A DNA stretch of 64,000 bases from Pseudoclavibacter sp. AY1F1. Its GTDB lineage: Bacteria; Actinomycetota; Actinomycetes; Actinomycetales; Microbacteriaceae. A program made the position numbers and the translations under genes. The DNA lies in contig NZ_PSTQ01000001.1 in assembly GCF_002931075.1 (NCBI RefSeq), positions 496,001 through 560,000 of the forward strand. The letters run 5' to 3'. Position 1 is the first letter of the stretch. Every line of letters begins with the position of its first letter. Of this stretch, positions 38,524 to 48,437 are shown in pieces. The notes beneath the pieces are model-generated. The model worked only from the letters and a program-made list of their open reading frames with translations. It did no database searches and was not told the DNA's origin.

Positions 38524-38570
38524 GGGCGGGCGCTCGACCGGAGGTCACTCCGGTTTCGGGTCGCCCGCCC
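38524..38570. terminator. Bidirectional terminator between leuA and the TRIC-type gene
   Basis: GGGCGGGCG (38524-38532) pairs with CGCCCGCCC (38562-38570), enclosing a second hairpin ACCGGAG/CTCCGGT. It serves convergent genes; the stop of the minus-strand gene (38545) is inside it. Confidence 0.65.
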
Positions 38571-39366
38571 TCTTCTGCTCCCGGTTCGCTCGCTTCTCTT
38601 CAAGCACAGCGATCGGTCGAGTATCGAGGGCGTGGAAGCCGGACGCCTCCAGGATCTCCTGGTCGGTGAAGGGCTGCTCTCGCTCTTGCTTGCCAGTGCG
38701 AGCCGATCGTCGGAAGCGGGGCATCCGCAGGGCTATCTGCTCCGGAAGGCTGAGACCGAACCAGACGCTGGCCATGCGCACGGCGAAGGTCACTGCGACG
38801 CAGATCGCGATGCCGATGATCTGCGAGACCCCGGCGTAGTCGGCGAGCACAAACGCCGCGCTGCCCGCAGTGGCTGCGATGGCGTAGAGCGAGCCGACGA
38901 ACAAGATCCCCACCGGCATCCCAAGGAGCATGTCGCGGACGACCCCACCGCCTGCGGCCGTCACCGTGCCGACGAGCAGCGTCGGCAGGATGGGGAGCTC
39001 GAAGTTCATCGCCTTCAGGGTGCCGACAGCGCAAAAGAAGCCCAGCGCGGCGGCATCGAGCACCGAGACGAGGCCGTCCATGCGGCGAAGCAGGCGCTGG
39101 AGGAGCATCCCGCCGAGCGCCGCGGTCCCGGCGGTGAAGAGGAACCACTCGGTTTCCATGCTGACAGGCCGGATGCCGAGGAGCAGGTCGCGGATGATGC
39201 CGCCGCCGAGGCCTACGGTGATGCCGATGATCACGACACCGAGCCAATCGAGCTTCTTGTCTCGGAACTGCTCGGCGACCATGGCTGCCGTGATCGCTCC
39301 GATCGCGATGGCGGTGAGGTCCAGCCAGAGGGGGAGCGTCGTGGCGGGCGAATCCATGGTCCCCAT
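38545..39366 (-). CDS. Trimeric intracellular cation channel-type protein (UPF0126/YadS)
   Basis: 273 residues. Two repeats of a three-helix unit, each with the signature GGG(I/V)(I/V)RD: GLGGGIIRDLLLG (about 55) and AAGGGVVRDMLLG (about 140). This is the bacterial TRIC family of K+-permeable channels (also called YadS/DUF UPF0126). A hydrophilic tail of about 60 residues follows the last TM. ATG 39366 is used; a second ATG three codons later is possible. Confidence 0.9.
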   Translation of the reverse strand: MGTMDSPATTLPLWLDLTAIAIGAITAAMVAEQFRDKKLDWLGVVIIGITVGLGGGIIRDLLLGIRPVSMETEWFLFTAGTAALGGMLLQRLLRRMDGLVSVLDAAALGFFCAVGTLKAMNFELPILPTLLVGTVTAAGGGVVRDMLLGMPVGILFVGSLYAIAATAGSAAFVLADYAGVSQIIGIAICVAVTFAVRMASVWFGLSLPEQIALRMPRFRRSARTGKQEREQPFTDQEILEASGFHALDTRPIAVLEEKRANREQKRAGDPKPE

Positions 39367-39429
39367 GCTCGCACAGCGCCGTGATCCGCCGGGTCACGCG
39401 TGGTTCGCGGCTCTGGATGATCTGAGGGC

Positions 39430-39435
39430 CATACT
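39430..39435 (+). promoter_or_regulatory. -10 box of leaderless recO
   Basis: CATACT ends 6 nt before the recO ATG at 39442; no Shine-Dalgarno. Confidence 0.5.
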
Positions 39436-39441
39436 TGGTGG

Positions 39442-40251
39442 ATGCCCACCTATCGTGACGAGGCGGTTGTCCTTCGCACTCAGCGCCTTGGCGAAGCCGA
39501 CCGTATCGTGACGTTGCTCGGCAAGGAGCGTGGCAAGGTGCGGGCTGTGGCTCGGGGGGTCAGGCGGACATCGTCGAAGTTCGGCGCCAGGCTCGAACCC
39601 TTCATGGTCGTCGACGTGCAGTGCTACGCCGGCCGCAACCTCGACACCGTCACTCAGGCAGTGACGCTCGCCGCCTACGGTCGAGACCTCGTCGAGGATT
39701 ATTCCCGCTACTCTGCCGCGTCCGTGATCGTGGAGGCCGCCGAGCGCATCGCCGAGGCGGAGCCCTCACCCCAGCAGTACACGCTGGTCATCGGAGCACT
39801 CCGCGCGCTCACCCTCGGCGCGCGTGTGCCGCAGGACATCCTCGATTCATACCTGCTCCGCTCGCTCTCGTTGGCGGGCTGGGCACCGGCCCTGGACGAC
39901 TGCGCGAGGTGTGGTGCTCCTGGTCCGCACGAGCGTTTCAGCGTGCAGCTCGGGGGAGTGGTCTGCGCGCGGTGCACGCCTGCTGGCGTGATGAGGGTCG
40001 ACACGCCGACCATCGACGCGGTGCGCGCCCTCCTCTCGGGCGACTGGGAGAAGTTGGACGCCATCGAGGCTCCTCCGCGCGCACGCGCAAGCGGTATCGT
40101 CTCGGCGTACTCCCAGCAGTACCTCGACAAGAAGCTTCGATCGATGCAGGTGCTCGAGCATGATCGCCTGCTTGGCAGGTTGGAGCCGGCCAGCACAAGC
40201 GCATCCGTCAGCGTTCAGGGCGCGGAGCCCGGCAGTGAGGAGAAAGCATGA
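39442..40251 (+). CDS. recO: DNA repair protein RecO
   Basis: 269 residues. N-terminal OB fold ([36 protein letters not shown]), C-terminal zinc finger (CARCGAP and VVCARCTP). RecO anneals DNA and loads RecA with RecR. Apparently leaderless: no Shine-Dalgarno and CATACT 6 nt upstream. Its stop overlaps the uppS ATG, the conserved recO-uppS order. Confidence 0.95.
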   Translation: MPTYRDEAVVLRTQRLGEADRIVTLLGKERGKVRAVARGVRRTSSKFGARLEPFMVVDVQCYAGRNLDTVTQAVTLAAYGRDLVEDYSRYSAASVIVEAAERIAEAEPSPQQYTLVIGALRALTLGARVPQDILDSYLLRSLSLAGWAPALDDCARCGAPGPHERFSVQLGGVVCARCTPAGVMRVDTPTIDAVRALLSGDWEKLDAIEAPPRARASGIVSAYSQQYLDKKLRSMQVLEHDRLLGRLEPASTSASVSVQGAEPGSEEKA

Positions 40252-41069
40252 GTCGCAGCAGGCAGGCGCAGGAGTTCAAGCCGGTCGACTGGACCGGCGT
40301 GTACCCGCCGGAGTTCGAAGCGTCCGAGGTGCCATCGCATGTGGCCGTCGTCATGGACGGCAATGGGAGGTGGGCGAACCAGCGGGGTCTTCCGAGAATC
40401 GAGGGGCACAGGGCTGGCGAGGCCGCCCTGCTCGACGTCGTAGCCGGTGCGTTGCAGGTCGGAGTGAAGCACCTCAGCGCTTACGCATTCTCGACGGAGA
40501 ACTGGAAGCGCTCACCCGAAGAGGTGCGTTTCCTCATGGGATTCAACCGGGATGTGCTGCATCGGCAGCGAGACCAGCTGAACGAGTGGGGTGTGCGCAT
40601 CCGGTGGGCGGGCCGCGAGCCGCGACTGTGGAAGTCAGTGATCAAGGACCTTCAGCTGGCCGAGCGTCTGACGAAGGACAACACGAGGATGACGCTGACG
40701 ATGTGCGTCAACTACGGCGGACGCCTCGAGATCGCGGACGCCGTGAAGAGCATCGCCGAAGAGGTTCGCGCCGGCAGGCTGCGGCCTGAGCGCGTCACAG
40801 AGCAGACCATCGCCAAGCACCTCTACGACCCCGAGATGCCAGACGTCGACCTCTTCGTGCGTTCGAGCGGTGAACAGCGCACCAGCAACTTCTTGCTCTG
40901 GCAGGCCGCCTACGCGGAGATGTGCTTCCTCGACACGCTGTGGCCTGATTTCTCTCGCACAGACCTGTGGGAAGCCATCGAGCGCTTCGCGGGACGAGAC
41001 CGACGCTTTGGCGGCGCGGTGGACTCGCCTACGGGGCCAGACTCCGCCCGCCCCGACGGCGTCGAGTAG
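40248..41069 (+). CDS. uppS: Isoprenyl (undecaprenyl) diphosphate synthase
   Basis: 273 residues. Cis-prenyltransferase motifs: [19 protein letters not shown] with the metal-binding Asp, [12 protein letters not shown], and [20 protein letters not shown]. It makes the C50/C55 lipid carrier for cell-wall synthesis. The ATG at 40248 overlaps the recO stop (ATGA). A C-terminal tail ([19 protein letters not shown]) is extra. In actinobacteria paralogues make shorter or longer chains, so exact product length is unsure. Confidence 0.95.
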   Translation: MSRSRQAQEFKPVDWTGVYPPEFEASEVPSHVAVVMDGNGRWANQRGLPRIEGHRAGEAALLDVVAGALQVGVKHLSAYAFSTENWKRSPEEVRFLMGFNRDVLHRQRDQLNEWGVRIRWAGREPRLWKSVIKDLQLAERLTKDNTRMTLTMCVNYGGRLEIADAVKSIAEEVRAGRLRPERVTEQTIAKHLYDPEMPDVDLFVRSSGEQRTSNFLLWQAAYAEMCFLDTLWPDFSRTDLWEAIERFAGRDRRFGGAVDSPTGPDSARPDGVE

Positions 41070-41099
41070 ATCGTCGCCGGGGCTGGTGCTTGCCTCGGG

Positions 41100-43667
41100 T
41101 CAGCGGAACTCGATCGTGACGACGTCGCCGTCGACCGTGAACGTGCCGGTGCCCCAAATGGTGTCAGAACCGGTGACGGCCCGGCCGCTGCTCCCGGAAT
41201 AGCTGTAGCTCGCCATCCCGTCCTCGACTTCGAAGCTGTTCGAGTTTTTGCTCATCGTGACGGTCGGGTAGCTTGCGACCGACCACGTCACGGTCGTGCT
41301 CGAGTTGTAGATGTATGTGCCGAACGGGCAGCCTTCCGTCGACGCCGCGGTGGATGCCGCGCATTCGTCGATCTTCTGAGTGACCGCTGCCTGGACGGCA
41401 GTCTCAAGCGATTCAGTAGGCGTGTAGACGACGTTGCGGTCGGGCACGAACTGTTCGACTGGCTGGCCGACTCGCACCGGCTCTGATGCCACAGAGTAGA
41501 AGGTCGACTCCGTTCCGGTGACCGGGTAGATGCCGGGGTACGCGGTGAACGGTACCCAGCTGACGGGCTGGTTTCCCTCCCAGGTTGATGATTCGACGCG
41601 GCCAGGAGTGACCGTGACCGAGCCGATGGTCATGTCGACCGCGTGGCTCGAGCCGGCAGCCGATTCGAAGACCAGCGGTGTGATGACCCGCCATCGCTCG
41701 AGTACAAGCAGCTCGTTGTCGACGCGCTCCGCGACGAGAACGGCTGTCTCGGTGATTCCCCCGAGCCGGTAGGTGACCTGCACGTTCTGCGTCTCGCGTC
41801 CCGTCGCGGGCGTCTGCTCGACGGCTTCACCGAACCAGCCGGCGTCGGAATCTGCAGGACGCAACTCTGTCTCGACGACATCCAGGACGGTAATGCGCTC
41901 CGTGGCGGAGGCGAGCATCTCGTCGCTGACGTAGTCGCGGAGCGAGGTCTCCACATTCGGGTCAACCAACCCGTTGGCTCGAGTCGCGTTTCCGGCGGCG
42001 ATGGCATCCATGTATTCGCGCGCTTGGGCCACAGCACTTCGCTGCGTGTTGGCCGTCGTGACGGCGATGGCCGCGCCCGTGCCGACAAGGACGGCGACCA
42101 CGGTCAGGATCCCCGCAAGTCGAAGTCGTCTCTTGGCCTGAGCGCTCAGCGGTCGCGCCTCGACGATTTGTGGCCGGTTCGGCGGAGCCGTGGTGTCCGA
42201 CGGCCCGGTTGCTCCCCACGTCTGGCCCCTTTCGCTCTCGACCGATCCCATCCGACGGCGGAGTCGAACTGCGCTGGCGTGGAGCCCAGGCGCGAGCAAT
42301 GCTGCGTATCTCGGCAGAATCCACGCTCCGAGCTCGACGACGACCGCCCAGAGGGCGAACAGCGCCGGGGTCCAGAAGGCTGGCCGAGCTCCGAACCCGA
42401 CGTCTCCGACGGGGAGGCCAAACACCGAAGCGGACCCGTTCAGGGTTATCGGGAGGAGCACGGACGCGGAGACGATCCACGTGAGCAGCGTGAGCGCGGG
42501 CAATCGCCAGGCTCTCGACCATTCAGGGAACCGAGTGGGAGCTCGTCCGACTCCGATGATGAGAGATGCGCCAAGGGAGGTCAGCAGAATCAGTAGTGGA
42601 GCGAGCCAGGCGAGGGGCAATTCAGGCGAAAAGACCGAAATCGTCTCACTCGCGGCAAAAGGGACGTTGACAGTGACGGTGCCGAAGTGTCCGAGAACAA
42701 GGGCCGCGAGGGCTCCGTGGGGCGCGGCTGCGAGCAGCGCGGGAAGGGCGGCTCCCTGGCTCCCATTTTGGACGAAGACGACGACGACGAAGATGCCGCC
42801 GAGCAGCGACGCTGTCACCGCAAGGCACCCGGCGTAGATGCCGACCTCGGTGAGGAAGCCGGCAAGTCCGTGCGCCCGCGTCGAGGAGTGCACGGCCGAG
42901 GGGCCAAGCTGTGTCTGCTTCCTCGCAGCGACGGAGCGCCCAAGCCATCCGCTTGCGAAGACCACGATGAACGCGACAAACGCCAGCGACGGGGTCAGGG
43001 ATGAGACGGTGAAGGCGGCCCCCATCGAATCGATGCGCATCCCAGGGGCAGCGACGAGCAGCATCAGCAGTGCGAAAGCGCCGGCCGCGGCCGCGGCGCC
43101 ACCGGCGCGGCGTGCGCGCGTGCGCATCGGCCTGCTTCGCTCGAGCACGAGGGCCGCCGCGAAACTCGAGATCGCGACGAAGCCCAGGGAGGCGAGCGGC
43201 CAGACTCCCAGCGTGAAGCCCTGGTCGCCCGTGTTGAAAAACCCGCCGACCGATTCGAATCCCGCATGCAACTGCCCGCTGAAGGGAAGCGAGGTCAGTA
43301 CGAGGAAGAGCTGCCAGAGGGCCTCGGAGATATCGAAGCCGTATGTCGTGCGCGCTGATCCGCCTGACGCCCCCGCGTTCAGGAAGAACGCGACAGCTCC
43401 AAGCAGGGCGGCACCGCTCAGGAAGGCGGCGACCGCCGTGCGAGCGCCGTGAAGCGCGCTGGTCGTGAGGAAGCTCGTGTCGAGCTGGAACGACCGAGCT
43501 CGTGATGGCGTCAGGGGCTGTCCATCCCAGTGGCCCTCGGCGAGCGGGCCGAGGTTCTGCCTCGGTCCGTAGTCGGGCGCCTTGGGGGCGAGATTCTGCT
43601 CGCGCATTGATGGTCGCTGGTCGGGTAGCTGCGACTGGTGCGCGTCTGGGCCGGGAGGGTTCGTCAC
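41100..43667 (-). CDS. Large multi-TM membrane protein with a secreted C-terminal domain, unknown family
   Basis: 855 residues from GTG 43667 (AAGGA upstream). A Gln/Pro-rich cytosolic tail of about 70 residues precedes some ten TM helices (about 76-485), a cytosolic loop and a final TM (about 520-540, AGILTVVAVLVGTGAAIAV). The last ~310 residues are predicted extracellular, beginning with AREYMDAIAAGNATRANGLV, which resembles NTF2/DUF4878-like low-complexity secreted domains, and are Ser/Thr-rich at the end. I recognise no enzyme motif. It is convergent with uppS and divergent from glyS. Confidence 0.7.
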   Translation of the reverse strand: MTNPPGPDAHQSQLPDQRPSMREQNLAPKAPDYGPRQNLGPLAEGHWDGQPLTPSRARSFQLDTSFLTTSALHGARTAVAAFLSGAALLGAVAFFLNAGASGGSARTTYGFDISEALWQLFLVLTSLPFSGQLHAGFESVGGFFNTGDQGFTLGVWPLASLGFVAISSFAAALVLERSRPMRTRARRAGGAAAAAGAFALLMLLVAAPGMRIDSMGAAFTVSSLTPSLAFVAFIVVFASGWLGRSVAARKQTQLGPSAVHSSTRAHGLAGFLTEVGIYAGCLAVTASLLGGIFVVVVFVQNGSQGAALPALLAAAPHGALAALVLGHFGTVTVNVPFAASETISVFSPELPLAWLAPLLILLTSLGASLIIGVGRAPTRFPEWSRAWRLPALTLLTWIVSASVLLPITLNGSASVFGLPVGDVGFGARPAFWTPALFALWAVVVELGAWILPRYAALLAPGLHASAVRLRRRMGSVESERGQTWGATGPSDTTAPPNRPQIVEARPLSAQAKRRLRLAGILTVVAVLVGTGAAIAVTTANTQRSAVAQAREYMDAIAAGNATRANGLVDPNVETSLRDYVSDEMLASATERITVLDVVETELRPADSDAGWFGEAVEQTPATGRETQNVQVTYRLGGITETAVLVAERVDNELLVLERWRVITPLVFESAAGSSHAVDMTIGSVTVTPGRVESSTWEGNQPVSWVPFTAYPGIYPVTGTESTFYSVASEPVRVGQPVEQFVPDRNVVYTPTESLETAVQAAVTQKIDECAASTAASTEGCPFGTYIYNSSTTVTWSVASYPTVTMSKNSNSFEVEDGMASYSYSGSSGRAVTGSDTIWGTGTFTVDGDVVTIEFR

Positions 43668-43837
43668 TGAGAGTCCTTCGGATGACCGACGTCCTGGGGG
43701 ACTACGTCATTCGAGTGGTGGGTGATTCGGGTCATAGTCGCAGATCGAGCACACGCGGATGCGCTGCTGGCCAGACTCTGTGGATAACTTGCCACGCGCG
43801 GGTCGGCCAGGAGCCAGTCGCGAGGGCGACGGCTGAC

Positions 43838-43843
43838 TAGACT
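43838..43843 (+). promoter_or_regulatory. -10 box of glyS
   Basis: TAGACT; predicted start near 43850 gives glyS a leader of about 57 nt with its own GCAGGAG site. Confidence 0.5.
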
Positions 43844-43906
43844 GGCGACTTGCGGCGAGCACGACCCTGGGTTCGCCTTCGACACCCTCAGCAGGAGTTT
43901 CTCTCA

Positions 43907-45286
43907 ATGGTGCAATCCACGCTCGATAAGGTCATCGCTCTCGCGAAGCGACGAGGCTTCGTCTTCCAGGCGGGCGAGATCTACGGAGGCACCCGCGCCT
44001 CGTGGGACTACGGCCCCCTCGGCGTCGAGCTCAAAGAGAACATCAAGAAGCAGTGGTGGCAGACGTTCGTCCGAGGACGCGCGGACATGGTGGGGCTCGA
44101 CTCGTCGATCATCCTGCCCAAGGCCGTCTGGGAGGCTTCAGGCCACGTCGCGACCTTCACCGACCCGCTGGTCGAGTGCCTCAGCTGCCACAAGCGCCAC
44201 CGCCAGGACCACCTCATCGAGGCGTTTGAGGCGAAGAAGAACCGAGCGCCCGAGGGCATGTCGGAGATCGTCTGCCCCGACTGCGGCACCAAGGGGCAGT
44301 GGACCGAGCCGCAGCTGTTCTCCGGTCTGGTGAAGACCTACCTCGGCCCGGTCGACAACGAGGCAGGCCTGCACTACATGCGCCCCGAGACAGCTCAGGG
44401 CATCTTCGTGAACTTCAACAACGTGCTCACGACCTCGCGCAAGAAGCCGCCGTTCGGCATCGGCCAGGTCGGCAAGGCGTTCCGCAACGAGATCACCCCA
44501 GGCAACTTCATCTTCCGCACCCGCGAGTTCGAGCAGATGGAGATCGAGTTCTTCGTGCACCCGGGCGAGGCGCAGAAGTGGTTTGAGGATTGGGTCGAAG
44601 CCTGCTGGAGCTGGTTCACCGATCTTGGCCTCAACCCGGACAACATGCGTCGCTTCGACGTCCCGAAGGAAGAACGGGCGCACTACTCGGCCGGCACGAT
44701 CGACTTCGAGTACCAGTTCGGATTCAAGGGAACTGGCTGGGGTGAGCTGATGGGTGTCGCGAACCGAACCGACTACGACCTGACGTCGCACTCGACAGCT
44801 TCCGGAACGGGCCTGAACTACTTCGATCAGGCTTCCGGCGAGCGGTACACGCCGTTCGTGATCGAGCCGAGCTTCGGCCTGACCCGCTCAATGATGGCGT
44901 TCCTCGTCGACTCCTACGTCGAGGAGGAGGCTCCGAACGCGAAGGGCGGCGTCGACATCCGTACCGTCTTGCGCCTCGACCCGCGCCTTGCGCCCATCAA
45001 GGTCGCAGTGCTGCCCCTGAGCCGTGACGAGCGCCTCAGCCCGGTCGCACGCGAACTCGGCGACAAGCTGCGCAAGCACTGGAATATCGACGTGGATGAC
45101 GCCGGTCAGATCGGACGGCGCTACCGCCGCCAGGACGAGATCGGCACGCCGTTCTGCGTCACAGTCGATTTCGACACCCTCGACGACAACGCCGTGACGG
45201 TTCGCGAACGCGACTCGATGGCGCAGGAACGCGTGTCGCTCGACCAGCTCGAGGGCTACCTCGCGGGTCGTCTCCTCGGGGCCTGA
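43907..45286 (+). CDS. glyS: Glycine--tRNA ligase
   Basis: 459 residues, class II alpha2-type glycyl-tRNA synthetase (single chain). Motifs: [33 protein letters not shown] (motif 2 loop region follows: [19 protein letters not shown]), and [15 protein letters not shown] (motif 3). A zinc site appears as CLSCHKRH ... CPDCGTKG in the insertion. C-terminal anticodon-binding domain [16 protein letters not shown] 43907 is chosen for AGGAG 9 nt upstream and the usual N-terminus; the open frame back to TTG 43850 lacks homology. Confidence 0.96.
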   Translation: MVQSTLDKVIALAKRRGFVFQAGEIYGGTRASWDYGPLGVELKENIKKQWWQTFVRGRADMVGLDSSIILPKAVWEASGHVATFTDPLVECLSCHKRHRQDHLIEAFEAKKNRAPEGMSEIVCPDCGTKGQWTEPQLFSGLVKTYLGPVDNEAGLHYMRPETAQGIFVNFNNVLTTSRKKPPFGIGQVGKAFRNEITPGNFIFRTREFEQMEIEFFVHPGEAQKWFEDWVEACWSWFTDLGLNPDNMRRFDVPKEERAHYSAGTIDFEYQFGFKGTGWGELMGVANRTDYDLTSHSTASGTGLNYFDQASGERYTPFVIEPSFGLTRSMMAFLVDSYVEEEAPNAKGGVDIRTVLRLDPRLAPIKVAVLPLSRDERLSPVARELGDKLRKHWNIDVDDAGQIGRRYRRQDEIGTPFCVTVDFDTLDDNAVTVRERDSMAQERVSLDQLEGYLAGRLLGA

Positions 45287-45299
45287 GCGCAACTCTGAC

Positions 45300-45902
45300 G
45301 TGAGCCAGACCAGAAGCGACGCTGAGCGCCCGGCCGCGGGTTCGCGGTCGGGCCGCTGGTGGCGCTTCGCCGGTGTTGTGGTCGCCTCGGTGAGCGTGGC
45401 CCTCGCCGTCATCGGCTACGTTCTGGTGTCCACGCGTGCCACGGACAGAGGGAATGACACACTTGGCGCCGTCGAGGCGACGCCGTCCTGGCGAGGCCCG
45501 GACTCAGAGCTGGGGACACGCGGCGTGATCGATGTCGGTGGCGTGCAGCTCACCGCGGGCGAGGTGCAGTGCGGCCTGCCTTCCCACGACTGGCAGGGCG
45601 GCACTGCACGCGCATCAGGTCAGTTCTGCGTCGTCGATATCCTGCTCGACAACGGCAATGAGACTCCCCTGCCGATTGCCCCGAGCGTGTTCGAGATGAT
45701 CGACGGTGACGGAACGGTCACCGTGGCCCACGAGCAGCTCACGGCCTACTGGACGGACCTGCCACCTGGGCCCCCGAGTCTGGCGGAGCTCGCACGTGAC
45801 TCGGCGACGCGCATCCATCTCGTTTTCGATGTGCCGACGGACGCCGCAGGCCGGATGCAGGTGCGATTCGCGCCGACGGCGCAACTCGAGATGACCATCT
45901 GA
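45300..45902 (+). CDS. Membrane-anchored extracytoplasmic protein of unknown family
   Basis: 200 residues, GTG start at 45300. Short basic N-terminus, one TM (about 22-44) and an extracellular domain of about 150 residues with GEVQCGLPSHDW and SGQFCVVDILLDNGNETPLPI; the two cysteines could form a disulfide. The beta-rich pattern near the end (TRIHLVFDVPTDAAGRMQVRF) resembles DUF4352-like immunoglobulin folds, a weak similarity. No neighbours suggest a role; it may be transcribed with glyS. Confidence 0.6.
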   Translation: MSQTRSDAERPAAGSRSGRWWRFAGVVVASVSVALAVIGYVLVSTRATDRGNDTLGAVEATPSWRGPDSELGTRGVIDVGGVQLTAGEVQCGLPSHDWQGGTARASGQFCVVDILLDNGNETPLPIAPSVFEMIDGDGTVTVAHEQLTAYWTDLPPGPPSLAELARDSATRIHLVFDVPTDAAGRMQVRFAPTAQLEMTI

Positions 45903-45981
45903 CCCTCTTCATCGCGACTCGTCCCCAGCCCGCCGCTCTTGGCGTGCGAAAGTCGCCTCGACCTGCGAGAATTACTCGGTT

Positions 45982-47136
45982 ATGACCTTGACTGCACTCG
46001 ACTCGAAGCCGCTGCGCATCGGACCCCTGGTTCTTGACGTTCCAGTGGTGCTCGCGCCCATGGCAGGTATCACGAACTCCGCCTTCCGGCGCCTCTGCCG
46101 CGAGTACGGTGCCGGACTCTACGTCTCGGAGATGATCACGTCACGGGCGCTCGTCGAGCGAACACCCGTGACGATGCGTCTCATCGAGCACCACGAGTCT
46201 GAGGACGTCAGGAGCATCCAGCTCTACGGCGTCGACCCGAAGACCGTGCGTGAAGCCGTCACCATGCTGGTGGCGGAAGACCGCGCCGATCATATCGACC
46301 TCAACTTTGGGTGCCCGGTGCCGAAGGTGACGAAGCGAGGGGGAGGGGCAGCCCTCCCATGGAAGACGTCGCTCTTCCGGTCCATCGTGGAAGGCGCAGC
46401 GGAGGCGGCAGGGCACATCCCGCTGACCATCAAGATGCGCAAGGGCATCGACGATGAGCACCTCACCTACCTGGAAGCCGGCCGCATCGCTGAAGGCGCA
46501 GGGGTGGCTGCCGTCGCGCTCCACGGGCGCACGGCTTCGCAGTTCTATTCCGGTCAAGCCGACTGGGACGCCATCGGGAAGCTCAAGGAGACGGTCACGA
46601 GCATCCCAGTCCTTGGCAACGGCGACATCTGGGCAGGCGAGGACGCTCTGCGGATGATGGAGCAGACAGGATGCGACGGTGTTGTTGTCGGTCGGGGCTG
46701 CCTTGGGCGCCCCTGGCTCTTCGGCGATCTCATGGCCGCGTTCCGAGGCGACCCCGCGCGTATCCAGCCAACGCTCGGGGGAGTGGCGGACGCGATCCGT
46801 CGGCACACCGAGCTGCTCGCCGAGTTCCACCAAGAGGAAGCGCGTGCCTGCCGCGAGATGCGCAAGCATATGTCCTGGTACCTGAAGGGCTACCCGGTTG
46901 GCTCCGACGTGCGTTCAGGGCTCGCGCTCATGTCGACCCTCGAAGAGCTTGAGGGGCTGCTTGCGCAGCTCGACCGCGATCAGCCGTACCCGGGGCACGA
47001 CGCGGAGGGTCCGCGCGGTCGCGCCGGCACCCCGAAGCGCCCTTCGCTACCCGATCGCTGGCTCGAATCACGCGAACTCAACGAGGACCAGCAGGCGAAC
47101 ATCGCGGCCGCCGAGCTCTCGCATTCGGGAGGCTGA
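45982..47136 (+). CDS. dusB: tRNA-dihydrouridine synthase (DusB type)
   Basis: 384 residues, FMN enzyme that reduces uridine in the D-loop of tRNA. Motifs: VLAPMAGITNSAFRRLCREY, HIDLNFGCPVPKVTKRGGGA (catalytic Cys), LTIKMRKGIDDEH and VALHGRTASQFYSG, VVGRGCLGRPWLF. TAC-containing -10-like bases (ATTACT 45971-45976) end 5 nt before the ATG, so it may be leaderless. The GTG of dgt follows 2 nt after its stop. Confidence 0.94.
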   Translation: MTLTALDSKPLRIGPLVLDVPVVLAPMAGITNSAFRRLCREYGAGLYVSEMITSRALVERTPVTMRLIEHHESEDVRSIQLYGVDPKTVREAVTMLVAEDRADHIDLNFGCPVPKVTKRGGGAALPWKTSLFRSIVEGAAEAAGHIPLTIKMRKGIDDEHLTYLEAGRIAEGAGVAAVALHGRTASQFYSGQADWDAIGKLKETVTSIPVLGNGDIWAGEDALRMMEQTGCDGVVVGRGCLGRPWLFGDLMAAFRGDPARIQPTLGGVADAIRRHTELLAEFHQEEARACREMRKHMSWYLKGYPVGSDVRSGLALMSTLEELEGLLAQLDRDQPYPGHDAEGPRGRAGTPKRPSLPDRWLESRELNEDQQANIAAAELSHSGG

Positions 47137-47138
47137 GG

Positions 47139-48437
47139 GTGGTACTTCCCCCGGAGCCGATCGACCGGAGTCCCTATGGCGACCACGATCGCGAGCGGTT
47201 CCTTCCTGAACACCACGAGAACCGGCGTCGTTCGACCTTCGCTCGAGACCGAGCCCGCCTTGTGCACTCCAGTGCGCTCCGGCGCCTGGCCGCCAAGACG
47301 CAGGTGCTCTCGCCGACGGCCGGCATCGACGCCGCCCGAAACCGGCTGACCCACTCGCTCGAAGTCGCCCAGGTGGGCCGTGAGATTGCTGGAACGCTCG
47401 AACTCGACCCCGACATCGTGGACACGGCCTGCCTCGCTCATGACCTCGGCCACCCACCGTTCGGGCATAACGGTGAGAAGGCACTCAACGAGTGGGCGCA
47501 GGACATCGGCGGCTTCGAGGGCAACGCGCAGACCCTCCGTATCGTGGCTCGCCTCGAGCCGAAGGTCTTCGGCCCCGACGGCCAGCACTACGGCCTCAAC
47601 CTGACGCGCGCGAGCCTGGACGCGAGTTGCAAGTACCCCTGGACGCGAGAGGTCGGCGCAGAGCGCGGCACCGGTAAATTCGGCGTCTACGCAGACGACC
47701 GCGCGGTCTTCGACTGGGTGCGGCAGGGCGCCCCTGAGGGGCAGACGAGCATCGAGGCACAGGTCATGGACCTGAGCGATGACATCGCGTACTCCGTGCA
47801 CGACCTGGAGGACGCCATCGTGGAGTCATTCGTGTCGCTCCCCGAGCTTGAGGACCCCGCGAACAGGCCAGCGATCCTGTACGCGGCCGCTGACTGGTCA
47901 GGCTCGAAGTTCTCCGAAGAAGAGCTCGACGAAGCGTTCACCAGGTTGCAGCTGCAGGCCTACTGGATGCGCGAGTACGACGGATCGAGAGTCGCCCAAG
48001 CTGGACTCAAGAACCTCACATCGCAGCTCATCGGGCGGTTCGCCAAGGCCGCGACGGCCGCGACTTGGGCTGCGCAGCCTGGCGAGTCGCTCATCCGCTA
48101 CCGTGCTTCGCTTGTGGTGCCGCGTGAGATCCGCGCAGAGATCGCCCTGTTGAAGGGCATCGTCGCTGGCTTCGTCATGTCGCTCGACGCTCGACGGCCG
48201 ATCTACGAGCATCAGCGCAAGATCCTGGTCGAGCTCTCCGACATGTTCTGGCAGACGGGTGACCAGCACCTCGACGCCGCGTTCGCGGCAGACTTCCGTG
48301 CCGCGAACGATGACACCGCGCGTAAGCGCGTCGTCGTCGACCAGGTCGCGAACCTCACCGACAAGGGCGCTCTCGTCTGGCACGACCGGCTCGCTGCAGC
48401 GTCGGAGGTGCCGTCTAGGGTGGCTTCATGGCACTGA
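47139..48437 (+). CDS. dgt: Deoxyguanosinetriphosphate triphosphohydrolase-like protein
   Basis: 432 residues, HD-domain dNTP triphosphohydrolase, the dgt-dnaG pair conserved in actinobacteria. HD motif LAHDLGHPPFGHNGEKALN, first His in NRLTHSLEVAQVGRE, second Asp in DLSDDIAYSVHDLEDA. It converts dNTPs to nucleosides plus triphosphate. Start GTG 47139. Its 3' end holds the dnaG promoter, and its stop overlaps the dnaG start. Confidence 0.92.
   Translation: MVLPPEPIDRSPYGDHDRERFLPEHHENRRRSTFARDRARLVHSSALRRLAAKTQVLSPTAGIDAARNRLTHSLEVAQVGREIAGTLELDPDIVDTACLAHDLGHPPFGHNGEKALNEWAQDIGGFEGNAQTLRIVARLEPKVFGPDGQHYGLNLTRASLDASCKYPWTREVGAERGTGKFGVYADDRAVFDWVRQGAPEGQTSIEAQVMDLSDDIAYSVHDLEDAIVESFVSLPELEDPANRPAILYAAADWSGSKFSEEELDEAFTRLQLQAYWMREYDGSRVAQAGLKNLTSQLIGRFAKAATAATWAAQPGESLIRYRASLVVPREIRAEIALLKGIVAGFVMSLDARRPIYEHQRKILVELSDMFWQTGDQHLDAAFAADFRAANDDTARKRVVVDQVANLTDKGALVWHDRLAAASEVPSRVASWH
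48416..48421 (+). promoter_or_regulatory. -10 box of leaderless dnaG inside dgt
   Basis: TAGGGT lies within the last codons of dgt, 6 nt before the dnaG ATG at 48428. Confidence 0.5.

Noticed and set aside
45971-45976. -10 box of dusB
   Set aside because: ATTACT has the right position for a leaderless start but does not fit the TANNNT pattern seen elsewhere, so it is mentioned only in the gene entry.
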